A DNA stretch of 64,000 nucleotides, from the NCBI RefSeq assembly GCF_020536995.1, contig NC_068360.1, positions 88,739,676-88,803,675 on the forward strand, written 5' to 3'. The stretch is from Dreissena polymorpha. Taxonomy: Eukaryota; Mollusca; Bivalvia; Myida; Dreissenidae. The notes below the pieces were generated by a model, which saw only the letters and a program-made list of their open reading frames with translations, did not search any database and was not told the origin of the DNA. Shown piece by piece: positions 12,765-25,900 of the stretch; within the stretch, counting starts at the first letter, position 1, and each line of letters starts with the position of its first letter. The position numbers and the translations under genes were made by a program.

Positions 12765-15700
12765 GTTCTCTCATTGTCAGCGTTTTAATTTGTCTCTGAG
12801 ATCGCGTGTTAAGTTCTGTCAGTGGTCGCGTCCAAATTTCTCACAATAATCCCGTATAAGTTCTCTATATTCTCTTATTGTTCAGTTCACTCAATGATCG
12901 CGTCTTAATTCCTCTCAATAATCGCGTATAAGTTCTCTATGTTCTCTCATTGTTCAGTTCTCACAATGATCGTTTCTTAATTTCTCTCAATAATCGCGCA
13001 TAATTTCTCTATGTTCTGTAATTGTTCAGTTCTCTCAGTGGTCACGTATAGGTTTTCTTTGTTGTCTTCGTGTTAAGTTCTCTCAATGATCGCGTATATG
13101 TTCTCTAAGTTCTCTCAGTGTTTTGTTCTCTTAATAAGCCCGTCTAAAGTTCTCTCAGTTGTCGTGTATAAGTTCGTAAAGTTCTCTCAGTGTTAAGTTA
13201 CCTCATTGACGGTGTTTTAATTTGTCTCTGTGATCGCGTGTTAAGTTCTGTCAGTGGTCGCGTCCTTATTTCCACGTTTTAATTTGTCTCTGTGATCGCC
13301 TGTTGAGTTCTGTCAGTGATCGCATCCTAATTTCTCTCAATTATCGCGTATAAGTTCTCTATGTTCTCTCATTGTTCAGTTCTCTCAATGATCGTGTCTT
13401 AATTTCTCTCAATAATCACGCATAAGTTCTCTATGTTCTGTAATTGTTCAGTTCTCTCAGTGGTCGCGTATAGGTTTTCTTTGTTGTCTTCGTGTTAAGT
13501 TCTCTCAGTGTTTAGTTCTCTTAATAAGCGGGTCTTAAGTTCTCTCAGTTATTGTGTATAAGTTCGTAAAGTTCTCTCAGTGTTAACTTCCCTCATTGAC
13601 GGTGTTTTAATTTGTCTCTGTGATCGCGTGTTAAGTTCTGTCAGTGGTCGCGTCCTTATTTCTCACAATAATCGCGCATAAATTCTCTAAGTTCTCTCAA
13701 TGATTGCGTATAAGTTCTCTAAGTTCTCTCAGTGTTTAGTTCTCTTAATAATCGCGGCTTAAGTTCTCTCAGTTATCGTGTATAAGTGCGCTAAGTTCTC
13801 TCAATGTTAAGTTCCCTCATAGACGGTGTTTTAATTTGTCTCTGTGATCGCGTGTTAAGTTCTAAATAAGTTCCTACCCAATTTCTCTCAATAATCGCGT
13901 ATAAGTTCTCTATCTTCTCTCAATGTTCAGTTCTCTCAATGATTGCGTCTTAATTTCTCTCAATAATCGCGCATTGCCTAATGATCATCTCTTAAGTTCT
14001 CTCAGTTTTCGTGTATAAGTGCGCTAAGTTCTCTCAGTGTTAAGTTCTCTCATTGACCATGTGTTAATATGCCTCTGTAATCGTGTGTTATGTTCTAACT
14101 AAGTTCCAACCTTATTTTTCTCAATAATCGCGTATAAGTTCTCTATCTTCTCTCAATGTTCAGTTCTCTCAATGATTGCGTCTTAATTTCTCTCAATAAT
14201 CGCGCATAAGTTTTCTATGTTCACTCATTGTTCAGTTACCTCAGTGCTCGTGTATAAGTTTTCTTTGATCTCTGCGTGTTAAGTTATCTCAATGATCGCG
14301 TATAAGTTCTCTTAGTTCTCACAGTGTTTAGTTCTCTTAATGATCGCCTCTTAAGTTCTCTCAGTTTTCGTGTATAAGTGCGCTAAGTTCTCTCAGTGTT
14401 TAGTTCTCTCATTGACCATGTGTTAATATGTCTCTGTAATCGTGTGTTATGTTCTAACTAAGTTCCAACCTAATTTCTCTCAATAATCGCGTATAAGTTC
14501 TCTATCTTCTCTCAATGTTCAGTTCTCTCAATGATTGCGTCTTAATTTCTCTCAATAATTGCGCATAAGTTCTCTATGTTCACTCATTGTTCAGTTATCC
14601 CAGTGCTTGCGTATAAGTTTTTTTTGTTCTCTTTGTGTTAAGTGATCTCAATGATCGCGTATAAGTTCTCTATATTCTCTCATTGTTCAGTTCTCTTAAT
14701 GATCGCGTATTAAAATCTCTCAGTTTTAGTGTATAAGTGCGCTTAGTTCTCTCATTGTTAAGTTCTCTCATTGACCATGTGTTAATATGTCTCTGTAATC
14801 GTGTGTTATGTTCTAACTAAGTTCTAACCTAATTTCTCTCAAATATCGCGTATAAATTCTCTATGTTCTCTCATTGTTCAGTTCTCTCAATGATCGTGTC
14901 TTAATTTCTTTCAATAATCGTGTAAATGTTCACTAAGTTCTCTACTTGTTCAGTTTTCTCAGTGGTCGCGTGTAAGTTTTCTTTGTTCTATCATTGTTAC
15001 GTTCTCTCATTGATCGCGTACAATGATCAGTCTTAAGTTCTCTCAGTTATAATGTGTAAGTGCGCTAAGTTCTCTCAGTGTTAAGTTCTCTCATTGACCG
15101 TGTGTTAATTTGTCTCTGTAATCGCGTGTTAAGTTCTAACTAAGTTCCAACCTAATTTCTCTCAATAATCGCGTATAAGTTCTCTATCTTCTCTCAATGT
15201 TCAGTTCTCTCAATGATTGCGTCTTAATTTCTCTCAATAATCGCGCATAAGTTCTCTATGTTCACTCATTGTTCAGTTATCTCAGTGCTCACGTATAAGT
15301 TTTCGTTGTTCTCTTCGTGTAAAGTTATCCCAATGATAGCGTATAAGTTCTCTTAGTTCTCACAGTGTTTAGTACTCTTAATGATCGCCTCTTAAGTTCT
15401 CTCAGTTTTCGTGTATAAGTGCGCTAAGTTCTCTCAGTGTTAAGTTCTCTCATTGCCCGTGTTTTAATTTGTCTCTGTGATCGCCTGTTAAGTTCTGTCA
15501 GTGGTCGCGTCCTTATTTCTCACAATAATCGCGTATAAGTTCTCTATATTGTTTCATTGTTCAGTTCTCTCAATGATCGCGTCTTAATTTCTCTCAATAT
15601 TCGCGTATAAGTTCTCTATGTTCTCTCATTGTTCAGTTCTCTCAATGATCGTGTCTCAATTTTTCTCAATAATCGCGCATAAATTCTCTATGTTCTCTCA

Positions 15701-17403
15701 TTGTTCTGTTCTCTCAGTGGTCGCGTATAAGTTTTCTTTGTTCTTTTCGTGGTAAGTTCTCTCAATGATCCCGTATAAGTTCTCTTAAGTTCCCTCAGTG
15801 TTTAGTTCTCTTAATGATAGCGTCTTAAGTTCTCTCAGTTATCGTGTATAAGTGCGCTAAGTTCTCTCAGTGTTAAGTTCTCTCATTGCCCGCGTTTTAA
15901 TTTGTCTCTGTGATCGCCTGTTAAGTTCTGTCAGTGATCGCGTCCCAATTTCTTTCAATTATCGCGTATAAGTTCTCTATGTTCTCTCATTGTTCAGTTC
16001 TCTCAATGAACGCGTCTTAATTTCTCTCAATAATCGCGCATAAATTCTCTATGTCCTGTAAATGTTCAGTTCTCTCTGGTCGCGTATAAGTTTTCTTTGT
16101 TGTTTTCGTGTTAAATTCTCTCAATGATCACGTATAAAATCTCTAAGTTCTCTGAGTGTTTAGTTTTCTTAATAATCGCGTCTTAAGTTCTCTCAGTTAT
16201 CGTGAATAAGTTCGTAAAGTTCTCTCAGTGTTAAGTTCCCTCATTGACGGCGTTTTAATTTGTCTCTGTGATTGCGTGTTAAGTTCTGTCAGTGGTTGCG
16301 TCCTAATTTCTCACAATAAATGCGTATAAGTTCTCTATATTCTCTCATTGTTCAGTTCTCTCAATGCTTGTGTCTTAATTTCTCTCAATAATCGCACATA
16401 AGTTCTCTATGTTCTCTCATTGTTCAGTTTTCTCAGTGGTGGCGTATAAGTTTTCTTTGTTTTCTTCGTGTTAAGTTCTCTCAATGATCGCGTATACGTT
16501 CTCTAAGTTCTCTCAGTGTTTAGTTCTCTTAATAATCGCCTCTTAAGTTCTCTCAGTTATCGTGTATAAGTGCGCTAAGTTCTCTCAGTGTTAAGTTCTC
16601 TCATTGACTGTGTGTTAATTTGTCTCTGTAATCGCGTGTTAAGTTCTAACTAAGTTCCAACCTAATTTCTCTCAATAATCTTGTATAAGTTCTCTATGTT
16701 CTCTCAATGTTCAGTTCTCTCAATGATTGCGTCTTAATTTCTCTCAATAATCGCGTATAGGTTCTCTATGTTCACTCATTGTTCAGTTCTCTCAGTGCTC
16801 GCGTATAAGTTTTCTTTGTTCTCTTCGTGTTAAGTTATCTCAATGATCGCGTATACGTTCTCTAAGTCCTCTCAGTGTTTAGTTCTCTTAATGATCGCCT
16901 CTTAAGTTCTCTCAGTTATCGTGTATGAGTTCGCTATGTTCTCTCAATGTTAAGTTCTCTCATTGACGGTGTTTGAATTTGTCTCTGTGATCGGGTGTAA
17001 AGGTCTGTCAGTGGTTGCGTCCTAATTTCTCACAATAATCGTGTATAAGTTCTCTATATTCTCTCATTGTTCAGTTCTCTCAATGATCGCGTCTTAATTT
17101 CTCTCAGTAATCGTGTATAAGTGCGCTAAGTTCTCTCAGTGTTAAGAACTCTCATTATCCATGTATTAATTTGTCTCTGTAATGGCGTGTTAAGTTCTTA
17201 CTAAGTTCTTACCTAATTTCTCTCAAAAATCGCGTATAAGTTCTTTAAGTTTTCTCAGTGTTAAGTTCTCTCAATGATTGCGTCTTAAGTTCTCTCAGTT
17301 ATCGCCTATAAGTGCTCTATGTTCTCTCAGTGTTAAGTTCTCTCAGTGATCGCATCTAAATTTTTCTTATTGATCGCGTATATGTTCTTATTTTTCTATC
17401 AAT

Positions 17404-17604
17404 GTGAAGTTGGAAACACGATTGACCCCTTAACACCCAAAAACCTCCCGAAATACACCGTGAAATGCACCCAAATGCACCCAAATTCGCTCAAAATACC
17501 CAAATACTCATAATTTTGGCAGGTTAGGGTTAGAGTTAGGGTTAGGTTAGGGTATTTTGATAGTATATTGGGTACTTTGAGCATATTTGGGGGAGGGGTC
17601 TAAG
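17404..17604 (+). repeat. Telomere-like island in satellite A, copy 3
   Basis: Third copy, 7,582 bp after copy 2. It has an extra direct repeat of AAATGCACCC in its left half and lacks the TAAGGTTAGGG unit of the other two, so the telomere-like run is shorter. Confidence 0.85.
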
Positions 17605-19005
17605 GTTTTTTCAGTTATCGCGTATAAGTGCTCTAAGTTCTATCAGTGTTAAATTCTCTCAACAATAGCGTCTTAATTTTTCTCATTGATAGCATCTTAT
17701 TTTCTCTCAGTAATTGCGTATAAGTTCTCTCAGTTCTCTCAGTGTTTAGTTCTCTCAATGATCGCGTCTTAAGTTCTCTCAGTTATCATGTATAAGTTTG
17801 CTAAGTATTCTCAGTGTTTAGTTCTCTCATTGTCAGCGTTTTAATTTGTCTCTGAGATCGCGTGTTAAGTTCTGTCAGTGGTCGCGTCCAAATTTCTCAC
17901 AATAATCGCGTATAAGTTCTCTAAATTCTCTTATTGTTCAGTTCTCTCAATGATCGCGTCTTAATTTCTCTCAATAATCGCGCATAAGTTCTCTATGTTC
18001 TGTATTTGTTCAGTTCTCTCAGTGGTCGCGTATAGGTTTTCTTTGTTGTCTTCGTTTTAAGTTCTCTCAATGATCGCGTATAAGTTCTCTAAGTTCTCTC
18101 AGTTTTTAGTTCTCTTAATGAGATCGCGTCTTAAGTTCTCTCAGTTATCGTGTATAAGTTTGCTAAGTTCTCTCAGTCATAGGTTCTCTCATTGACCGTG
18201 TGTTAATTTGTCTCTGTAATCGCGTGTTAAGTTCTAACTAAGTTCCAACCTAATTTCTCTCAATAATCGCGTTTTAGTTCTCTATATTCTCTCATTGTTC
18301 AGTTCTCTCAGTGGTGGCATATAAGTTTTTCTTTCTTCTCTTCGTGTGAAGTTATCTCAATGATCGCGTATAAGTTCTCTTAGTTCTCTCAGTGTTTAGT
18401 TCTCTTAATGATTGCGTCTTTAGATCTCTTAGTTATCTTGTATAAGTTCGCTAAGTTCTCTCAGTGTTAAGTTCTCTCATTGACCATGTGTTAATTTGTC
18501 TCTGTAATCACGTGTAAGTTCTAAATAAGTTCTAACCTAATTTCTCTCTATAATCCCGTATAAGTTCTTTATGTTCTCTCATTGTTCAGTTCTTTCAATG
18601 ATCACGTCTTAATTTCTCTCAATAATCGCGCATAAGTTCTCTATGTTCTCTCATTGTTCAGTTCTCTCAGTGGTCGCGTATAAGTTTTCTTTATGCTCTT
18701 CATGTTAAGTTATCTCAATGATCGCGTATAAGTTCTCTTTATTCTCTCATTGTTCAGTTCTCGTAATGATCGCGTCTTAAGTTCTCTCAGTTATCGTGTA
18801 TAAGTGCGCTATGTTCTCGTAGTGTTAAGTACTCTCAATGACCGCTTTTTAATTTGTCTCTGTGATCACGTGTTAAGTTCTGTCATTGGTCGCATCCTAA
18901 TTTCTCTCAATAATCGGGTATAAGTTCTCTATGTTCTCTCATTGTTCAGTTCTCTAAATGATCGCGTCTTAATTTCTCTCATTAATCGCGCATAAGTTCT
19001 CTATG

Positions 19006-19200
19006 TATGTAGTAGTCAGTATTTATGTAGTTGTCATTATTTATGTAGTAGTCAGTTGTATGTAGTAGTCAGTATTTATGTAGTAGTCAGTATTTATGTA
19101 GTAGTCATTATTTATGTAGTAGTCAGTTGTATGTAGTAGTCAGTATTTATGTAGTAGTCAGTTGTATGTAGTAGTCAGTATTTATGTAGTAGTCATTATT
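19006..19200. repeat. Satellite B, first segment
   Basis: Begins directly after satellite A at CTCTATG|TATGTAGTAGTCAG. It is built of TATTTATGTAGTAGTCAG and TTGTATGTAGTAGTCAG units and is cut by the mobile element that starts at about 19,201. Confidence 0.95.
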
Positions 19201-19910
19201 AACCAGGTTTTTCGAAGGAAAAAACTGGTTATTAGCTTGGCGAATGCGGGCGGGCTGGCTGGCTGGCTGGCTGGCGGGCTGGCTGGCTGGCTGGCGGGCT
19301 GGCGGAATAAGCTTGTCCGGGCCATAACTATGTCGTTCATTGTCAGATTTTAAAATCATTTGGCACATTTGTTCACCATCATTGGACGGTGTGTCGCGCG
19401 AAATAATTACGTCGATATCTCCAAGGTCAAGGTCACACTTTGAGTTCAAAGGTCAAAAATGGCCATAAATGAGCTTGTCCGAGCCATAACTATGTCGTTC
19501 ATCGTCAGATTTTAAAATCATTTGGCACATTTGTTCACCATCATTGGACGGTGTGTCGCGCGAAATAATTACGTCGATATCTCCAAGGTCAAGGTCACAC
19601 TTTGAGTTCAAAGGTCAAAAATGGCCATAAATGAGCTTGTCCTGGCCATAACTATGTCATTCATTGTGAGATTTTAAAATCATTTGGCACATTTGTTCAC
19701 CATCATGGGACGGTGTGTCCCACGAAAGAATCACGTCAATATCTCCAATGTCAAGGTCGCCACGACTAAAAATAGATTTAAAAAAAAAAAACTTACAAAG
19801 GGGGTTAATTTTTTTTGGTCATTTCAAAAGTTCAGTTTGAGTTTTCTCCCTTTATCAGATTTTTTTTTCACAATGAAAACCTGGTTTTGTGACAATTTTG
19901 TCCCTTGTTT
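19201..19910 (+). mobile_element. Non-autonomous inverted-repeat element with 162-bp internal repeats (family R6), copy 1
   Basis: About 710 bp inserted in satellite B. The 5' end reads AACCAGGTTTT and the 3' end carries AAAACCTGGTT, an 11-bp inverted repeat; the 5' end also holds a small hairpin (ACCAGG...AACTGGTT). Next comes a GGCTGGCTGGCGGGCTGG minisatellite (about 19,250-19,303), then tandem 162-bp units starting near 19,311, 19,473 and 19,635, the last truncated. The tail is A-rich then T-rich. No transposase frame is present. The antisense frames come from the repeat units and are not considered genes. The same element occurs at 31,348. Confidence 0.85.
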
Positions 19911-22900
19911 ATATAGTTGTCATTATTTATGTAGTAGTCAGTTGTATGTAGTAGTCAGTATTTATGTAGTAGTCAGTTGTATGTAGTAGTCATTATTTAT
20001 GTAGTAGTCAGTTGTATATAGTAGTCAGTATTTATGTAGTAGTCAGTTGTAAGTAGAAGTCAGTATTTATGTAGTAGCCAGTTGTATGTAGTAGTCAGTT
20101 TTAAGAAGTAGTCAGTATTTATGTAGTAGTCAGTTGTATGTAGTAGTCAGTTGTATGTAGTAGTCAGTATTTATGTAGCAGTCAGTTATAAGTAGTAGTC
20201 AGTATTTATGTAGTAGTCAGTTGTAAGTAGTAGTCAGTATTTATGTAGTGGCCAGTTGTATGTAGTAGTCAGTTGTAAGTAGTAGTCAGTATTTATGTAG
20301 TAGTCAGTTGTATGTAGTAGTCAGTATTTATGTAATAGCCAGTTGTAAGTAGTAGTAAGTATTTATGTAGTAGTCAGTTGTAAGTAGTAGTCATTATTTA
20401 TGTAGTAGTCAGTTGTATGTAGTAGTCAGTATTTATGTATTAGTCAGTTGTATGTAGTAGTCAGTATTTATGTAGTAGTCATTATTTATGTAGTAGTCAG
20501 TTGTATATAGTAGTCAGTATTTATGTAGTAGTCAGTAGTAATTAGTATTCAATATTTATGTAGTAGCCAGTTGTATGTAATAGTCAGTTGTAAGTAGTAG
20601 TCAGTATTTATGTAGTAGTCAGTTGTATGTAGTAGTAAGTATTTATGTAGTAGCCTGTTGTAAGTAGTAGTCAGTATTTATGTAGTAGTCAGTTGTATGT
20701 AGTAGTCAGTATTTATGTAGTAGTCAGTTGTATGTAGTAGTCAGTATTTATGTAGTAGTCAGTATTTATGTAGTAGTCAGTATTTATGTAGTGGTCAGTA
20801 TTTATGTAGTGGTCAGTTGTTTGTAGTGGTCAGTTGTATGTAGTAGCCAGTATTTATGTGATATTCAGTTGTATGTAGTAGTCAGTATTTATGTAGCAGT
20901 CAGTTGTATGTAGTAGTCAGTATTTATGTAGTAGTCAGTTGTAAGTAGTAGTCAGTATTTATGTAGTAGCCAGTTGTATATAGTAGTCAGTTGTAAGTAG
21001 TAGTCAGTATTTATGTAGTAGTCAGTTGTATGTAATAGTCAGTATTTATGTAATAGCCAGTTGTAAGTAGTAGTCAGTATTTATGTAGTAGTCAGTTGTA
21101 AGTAGTAGTCATTATTTATGTAGTAGTCAGTTGTATGTAGTAGTCAGTATTTATGTATTAGTCAGTTGTATGTAGTAGTCAGTATTTATGTAGTAGTCAT
21201 TATTTATGTAGTAGTCAGTTGTATATAGTAGTCAGTATTTATGTAGTAGTCAGTTGTAATTAGTATTCAGTATTTATGTAGTAGCCAGTTGTATGTAATA
21301 GTCATTTGTAAGTAGTAGTCAGTATTTATGTAGTAGTCAGTTGTATGTAGTAGTAAGTATTTATGTAGTAGCCTGTTGTAAGTAGTAGTCAGTATTTATG
21401 TAGAAGTCAGTTTTAAGTAGTAGTCAGTATTTATGTAGAAGTCAGTTGTAAGTAGTAGTCAGTATTTATGTAGGAGTCAGTTGTAAGTAGTAGTCAGTAG
21501 TTATGTAGTAGTCAGCTGTATGTAGTAGTCAGTATTTATGTAGTAGTCAGTATTTATGTAGTAGTCAGTATTTATGTAGTAGTCAGTTGTATGTAGTAGT
21601 TAGTTGTATATAGTAGCCAGTATTTATGTAGTAGTCAGTATTTATGTAGTAGTCAGTTGTATGTAGTAGTCAGTTGTATGTAGTAGTCAGTATTTATGTA
21701 GTAGTCAGTATTTATGTAGTAGTCAGTATTTATGTAGTGGTCAGTTGTTTGTAGTGGTCAGTTGTATGTAGTAGCCAGTATTTATGTGATAGTCAGTTGT
21801 ATGTAGTAGTCAGTATTTATGTAGTAGCCAGTTGTAAGTAGTAGTCAGTATTTATGTAGTAGTCAGTTGTATGTAGTAGTCAGTATTTATGTAGTAGTCA
21901 GTTGTATGTAATAGTCAGTATTTATGTAGTAGTCAGTTGAATGTAGTAGTCAGTTGTATGTAGTAGTCAGTTGTATGTAGTAGTCAGTATTTATGTAGTA
22001 GCCAGTTGTATATAGTAGTCAGTATTTATGTAGTTGTCAGTTGTAAGTAGTAGTCAGTATTTATGTAGTAGTCAGTTGTAAGTAGTAGTCAGTTGTATGT
22101 AGTAGTCAGTATTTATGTAGTAGTCAGTATTTATGTAGAAGTCAGTTGTAAGTAGTAGTCCGTATTTATGTAGTAGTCAGTTGTATGTAGTAGTAAGTTT
22201 TTATGTAGTTGTCAGTATTCATGTAGTAGTCAGTTGTATGTAGTAGTCAGTATTTATGTAGTAGCCAGTTGTATGTAGTAGTCAGTATTTATGTAGTTGC
22301 CAGTTGTATGTAGTAGTCAGTTGTATGTAGTAGTCAGTTGTATGTAGTAGTCATTATTTATGTAGTAGTCAGTTGTTAGTAGTGGTCAGTATTTATGTAG
22401 TAGTCAGTATTTATGTAGTAGTCATTATTTATGTAGTAGTCAGTTGTATGTAGTATTCAGTAATTATGTAGTAGTCCGTATTTATTCAGTAGTCATTATT
22501 TATGTAGTAGTCAGTTGTAAGAAGTAGTCAGTATTTATGTAGTAGTCAGTATTTATGTAGTAGTCATTATTTATGTATTTGTCATTATTTATGTAGTAGT
22601 CAGTTGTATGTAGTAGTCAGTATTTATGTAGTAGTCAGTTGTATGTAGTAGTCAGTATTTATGTAGTAGTCATTATTTATGTAGTAGTCAGTTGTATATA
22701 GTAGTCAGTATTTATGTAGTAGTCAGTTGTAAGTAGTAGTCAGTATTTATCTATTAGTCAGTTGTATGTAGTAGTCATTATTTATGTAGTAGTCAGTGGT
22801 ATATAGTAGTCAGTATTTATGTAGTAGTCAGTTGTAAGTAGTAGTCAGTATTTATGTAGTAGCCAGTTGTATGTAGTAGTCAGTTGTAAGTAGTAGTCAG

Positions 22901-25900
22901 TATTTATGTAGTAGTCAGTTTTATGTAGTAGTCAGTATTTATGTAGTAGCCAGTTGTAAGTAGTAGTCAGTATTTATGTAGTAGTCAGTATTTATGTAGT
23001 AGTCAGTATTTATGTATTAGTCAGTTGTATGTAGTAGTTAGTTGTATAAAGTAGTCAGTATTTATGTAGTAGCCAGTATTTATGTAGTAGTCAGTATTTA
23101 TGTAGTAGTCAGTTGTATGTAGTAGTCAGTATTTATGTAGTAGTCAGTTGTATGTAGTAGTCAGTATTTATGTAGTGGTCAGTTGTATGTAGTGGTCAGT
23201 TGTATGTTGTAGCCAGTATTTATGTGATAGTCAGTTGTATGTAGTAGTCAGTATATATGTAGTAGTCAGTTGTATGTAGTAGTCAGTATTTATGTAGTAG
23301 TCAGTATTTATGTAGTAGTCATTATTTATGTAGTAGTCATTATTTATGTAGTAGTCAGTATTTATGTAATAGTCAGTTGTATATAGTAGTCAGTATTTAT
23401 GTAGTAGTCAGTTGTAAGTAGTAGTCAATATTTATGTAGTAGTCAGTATTTATGTAGTGGTCAGTTGTTTGTAGTAGTTAGTTGTATATAGTAGTCAGTA
23501 TTTATGTAGTAGCCAGTATTTATGTAGTAGTCAGTATTTATGTAGTAGTCAGTTGTATGTAGTAGTCAGTATTTATGTAGTAGTCAGTTGTATGTAGTAG
23601 TCAGTATTTATGTAGTAGTCATTATTTATGTAGTAGTCAGTAGTTATGTAGTAGTCAGTATTTATGTAGTAGTCAGTATTTATGTAGTGGTCAGTTGTAT
23701 GTAGTGGTCAGTTGTATGTTGTAGCCAGTATTTATGTGATAGTCAGTTGTATGTAGTAGTCAGTATTTATGTAGTAGTCAGTATTGATGTAGTAGTCAGT
23801 ATTTATGTAGTAGTCAGTTGTATGTAGTAGTCAGTATTTATGTAGTATTCAGTTGTATTAGTAGTGAGTTGTATGTAGTAGTCAGAATTTATGTAGTAGT
23901 CAGTTGTAAGTAGTATTATGTAGTAGTCATTATTAATGTAGTAGTCAGTTGTAAGTAGTAGTCAGTATTTATGTAGTAGTCAGTATTTATGTAGTAGTCA
24001 GTATTTATGTAGTAGTCAGTTGTTAGTAGTAGTCAGTATTTATGTAGGCGCCAGTTGTTTGTAGTAGTCAGTATTTATGTAGTAGCCAGTTGTATGTAGT
24101 AGTCAGTTGTATGTAGTAGTCAGTATTTATGTAGTAGTCATTATTTATGTAGTAGTCAGTTGTAAGAAGTTGTCAGTATGTATGTAGTAGTCAGTATTTA
24201 TGTAGTAGTCATTATTTATGTAGTAGTCAGTTGTATGTAGTAGTCAGTATTTATGTAGTTGTCAGTTGTATGGAGTAGTCAGTATTTATGTAGTAGTCAG
24301 TATTTATGTAGTAGTTATTATCTATGTTGTTGTCAGTATTTATGTAGTAGTCAGTTGTATGTAGTAGTCAGTATTAATGTAGTAGTCAGTTGTATGATGT
24401 AGTCAGTATTTATGTAGTAGTCATTATTTATGTAGTAGTCAGTTGTATATAGTAGTCAGTATTTATGTAGTAGTCAGTTGTAAGTAGTAGTCATTATTTA
24501 TGAAGTAGCCAGTTGTATGTAGTAGTCAGTTGTAAGTAGTAGTCAGTATTTATGTAGTAGTCAGTTGTATGTAGTAGTCAGTATTTATGTAGTAGTCATT
24601 ATTTATGTAGTAGTCAGTTGTATATAGTAGTCAGTATTTATGTAGTAGTCAGTTGTAAGTAGTAGTCAGTATTTATGTAGTAGCAAGTTGTATATAGTAG
24701 TCAGTTGTAAGTAGTAGTCAGTATATATGTAGTAGTCAGTTGTATGTAGTAGTCAGTATTTATGTAGTAGCCAGTTGTAAGTAGTAGTCAGTATTTATGT
24801 AGTAGTCAGTTGTAAGTAGTAGTCATTATTTATGTAGTAGTCATTATTTATGTAGTAGTCATTATTTATGTAGTAGTCAGTTGTATGTAGTAGTCAGTAT
24901 TTATGTAGTAGTCAGTTGTATGTAGTAGTCAGTATTTATGTAGTAGTCATTATTTATGTAGTATTCAGTTGTATATAGTAGTCAGTGTTTATGTAGTAGT
25001 CAGTTGTATGTAGTAGTCAGTATTTATGTAGTAGCCAGTTGTATGTAGTAGTCAGTTGTAAGTAGTAGTCAGTATTTATGTAGTAGTCAGTTGTATGTAG
25101 TAGTCAGTATTTATGTAGTAGCCAGTTGTAAGTAGTAGTCAGTATTTATGTAGTAGTCAGTTGTAAGTAGTAGTCAGTATTTATGTAGTAGTCAGTTGTA
25201 AGTAGTAGTCAGTATTTATGTAGAAGTCAGTTGTAAGTAGTAGTCAGTTTTTATGTAGTAGTCAGTTGTATGTAGTAGTCAGTATTTATGTAGTAGTCAG
25301 TATTTATGTAGTAGTCAGTATTTATGTAGTAGTCAGTATTTATGTAGTAGTCAGTATTTATGGAGTAGTCAGTATTTATGTAGTAGTCAGTTGTACGTAG
25401 TAGTTAGTTGTATGTAGTAGTCAGTATTTATGTAGTAGCCAGTATTTATGTAGTAGTTAGTATTTATGTAGTAGTCAGTTGTATGTAGTAGTCAGTATTT
25501 ATGTAGTAGTCAGTTGTATGTAGTAGTCAGTATTTATGTAGTAGTCATTATTGATGTAGTAGTCAGTATTTACGTAGTAGTCAGTATTTATGTAGTGGTC
25601 AGTTGTATGTAATGGTCAGTTGTATGTAGTAGCCAGTATTTATGTGTTAGTCAGTTGTATGAAGTAGTCAGTATTTATGTAGTAGTCAGTATTTATGTAG
25701 TAGCCAGTTGTAAATAGTAGTCAGTATTTATGTAGTAGTCAGTTGTATGTAGTAGTCAGTATTTATGTAGTAGTTAGTTGTAAGTAGTAGTCAGTATTTA
25801 TGTAGTAGTCAGTTGTAAGTAGTAGTCAGTATTTATGTAGTAGCCAGTATTTATGTAGTAGTCAGTATTTATGTAGTAGTCAGTTGTATGTAGTAGTCAG

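Larger units (their letters stand above)
1..19005. repeat. Satellite A array: ~24-bp monomer with higher-order structure
   Basis: The whole stretch is built from monomers of about 23-26 bp resembling AAGTTCTCTCAATGATCGCG followed by TCTT or TATA. About 17 diverged monomer types follow each other in fixed order and form higher-order units of roughly 360-430 bp. The marker monomer GTTCTGTCAGTGGTCGCGTC recurs near 293, 1446, 1878, 2311, 3473, 3893, 5908, 6820, 8279, 9061 and 12,221. Some higher-order units replace it with a variant reading GTTCTAACTAAGTTCCAACC. The short open frames in it are by-products of the repeat. The array begins before the window and ends at a sharp junction with satellite B near 19,005. 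No gene is visible inside. Confidence 0.97.

Noticed and set aside
19147-19449. 100-codon minus frame and similar frames over 31,324-31,572 with (PASQ)n and CDLDLGDIDVI strings
   Set aside because: They come from the GGCTGGC minisatellite and the 162-bp units of element R6. The repeated reading reflects repeat structure, not a protein.
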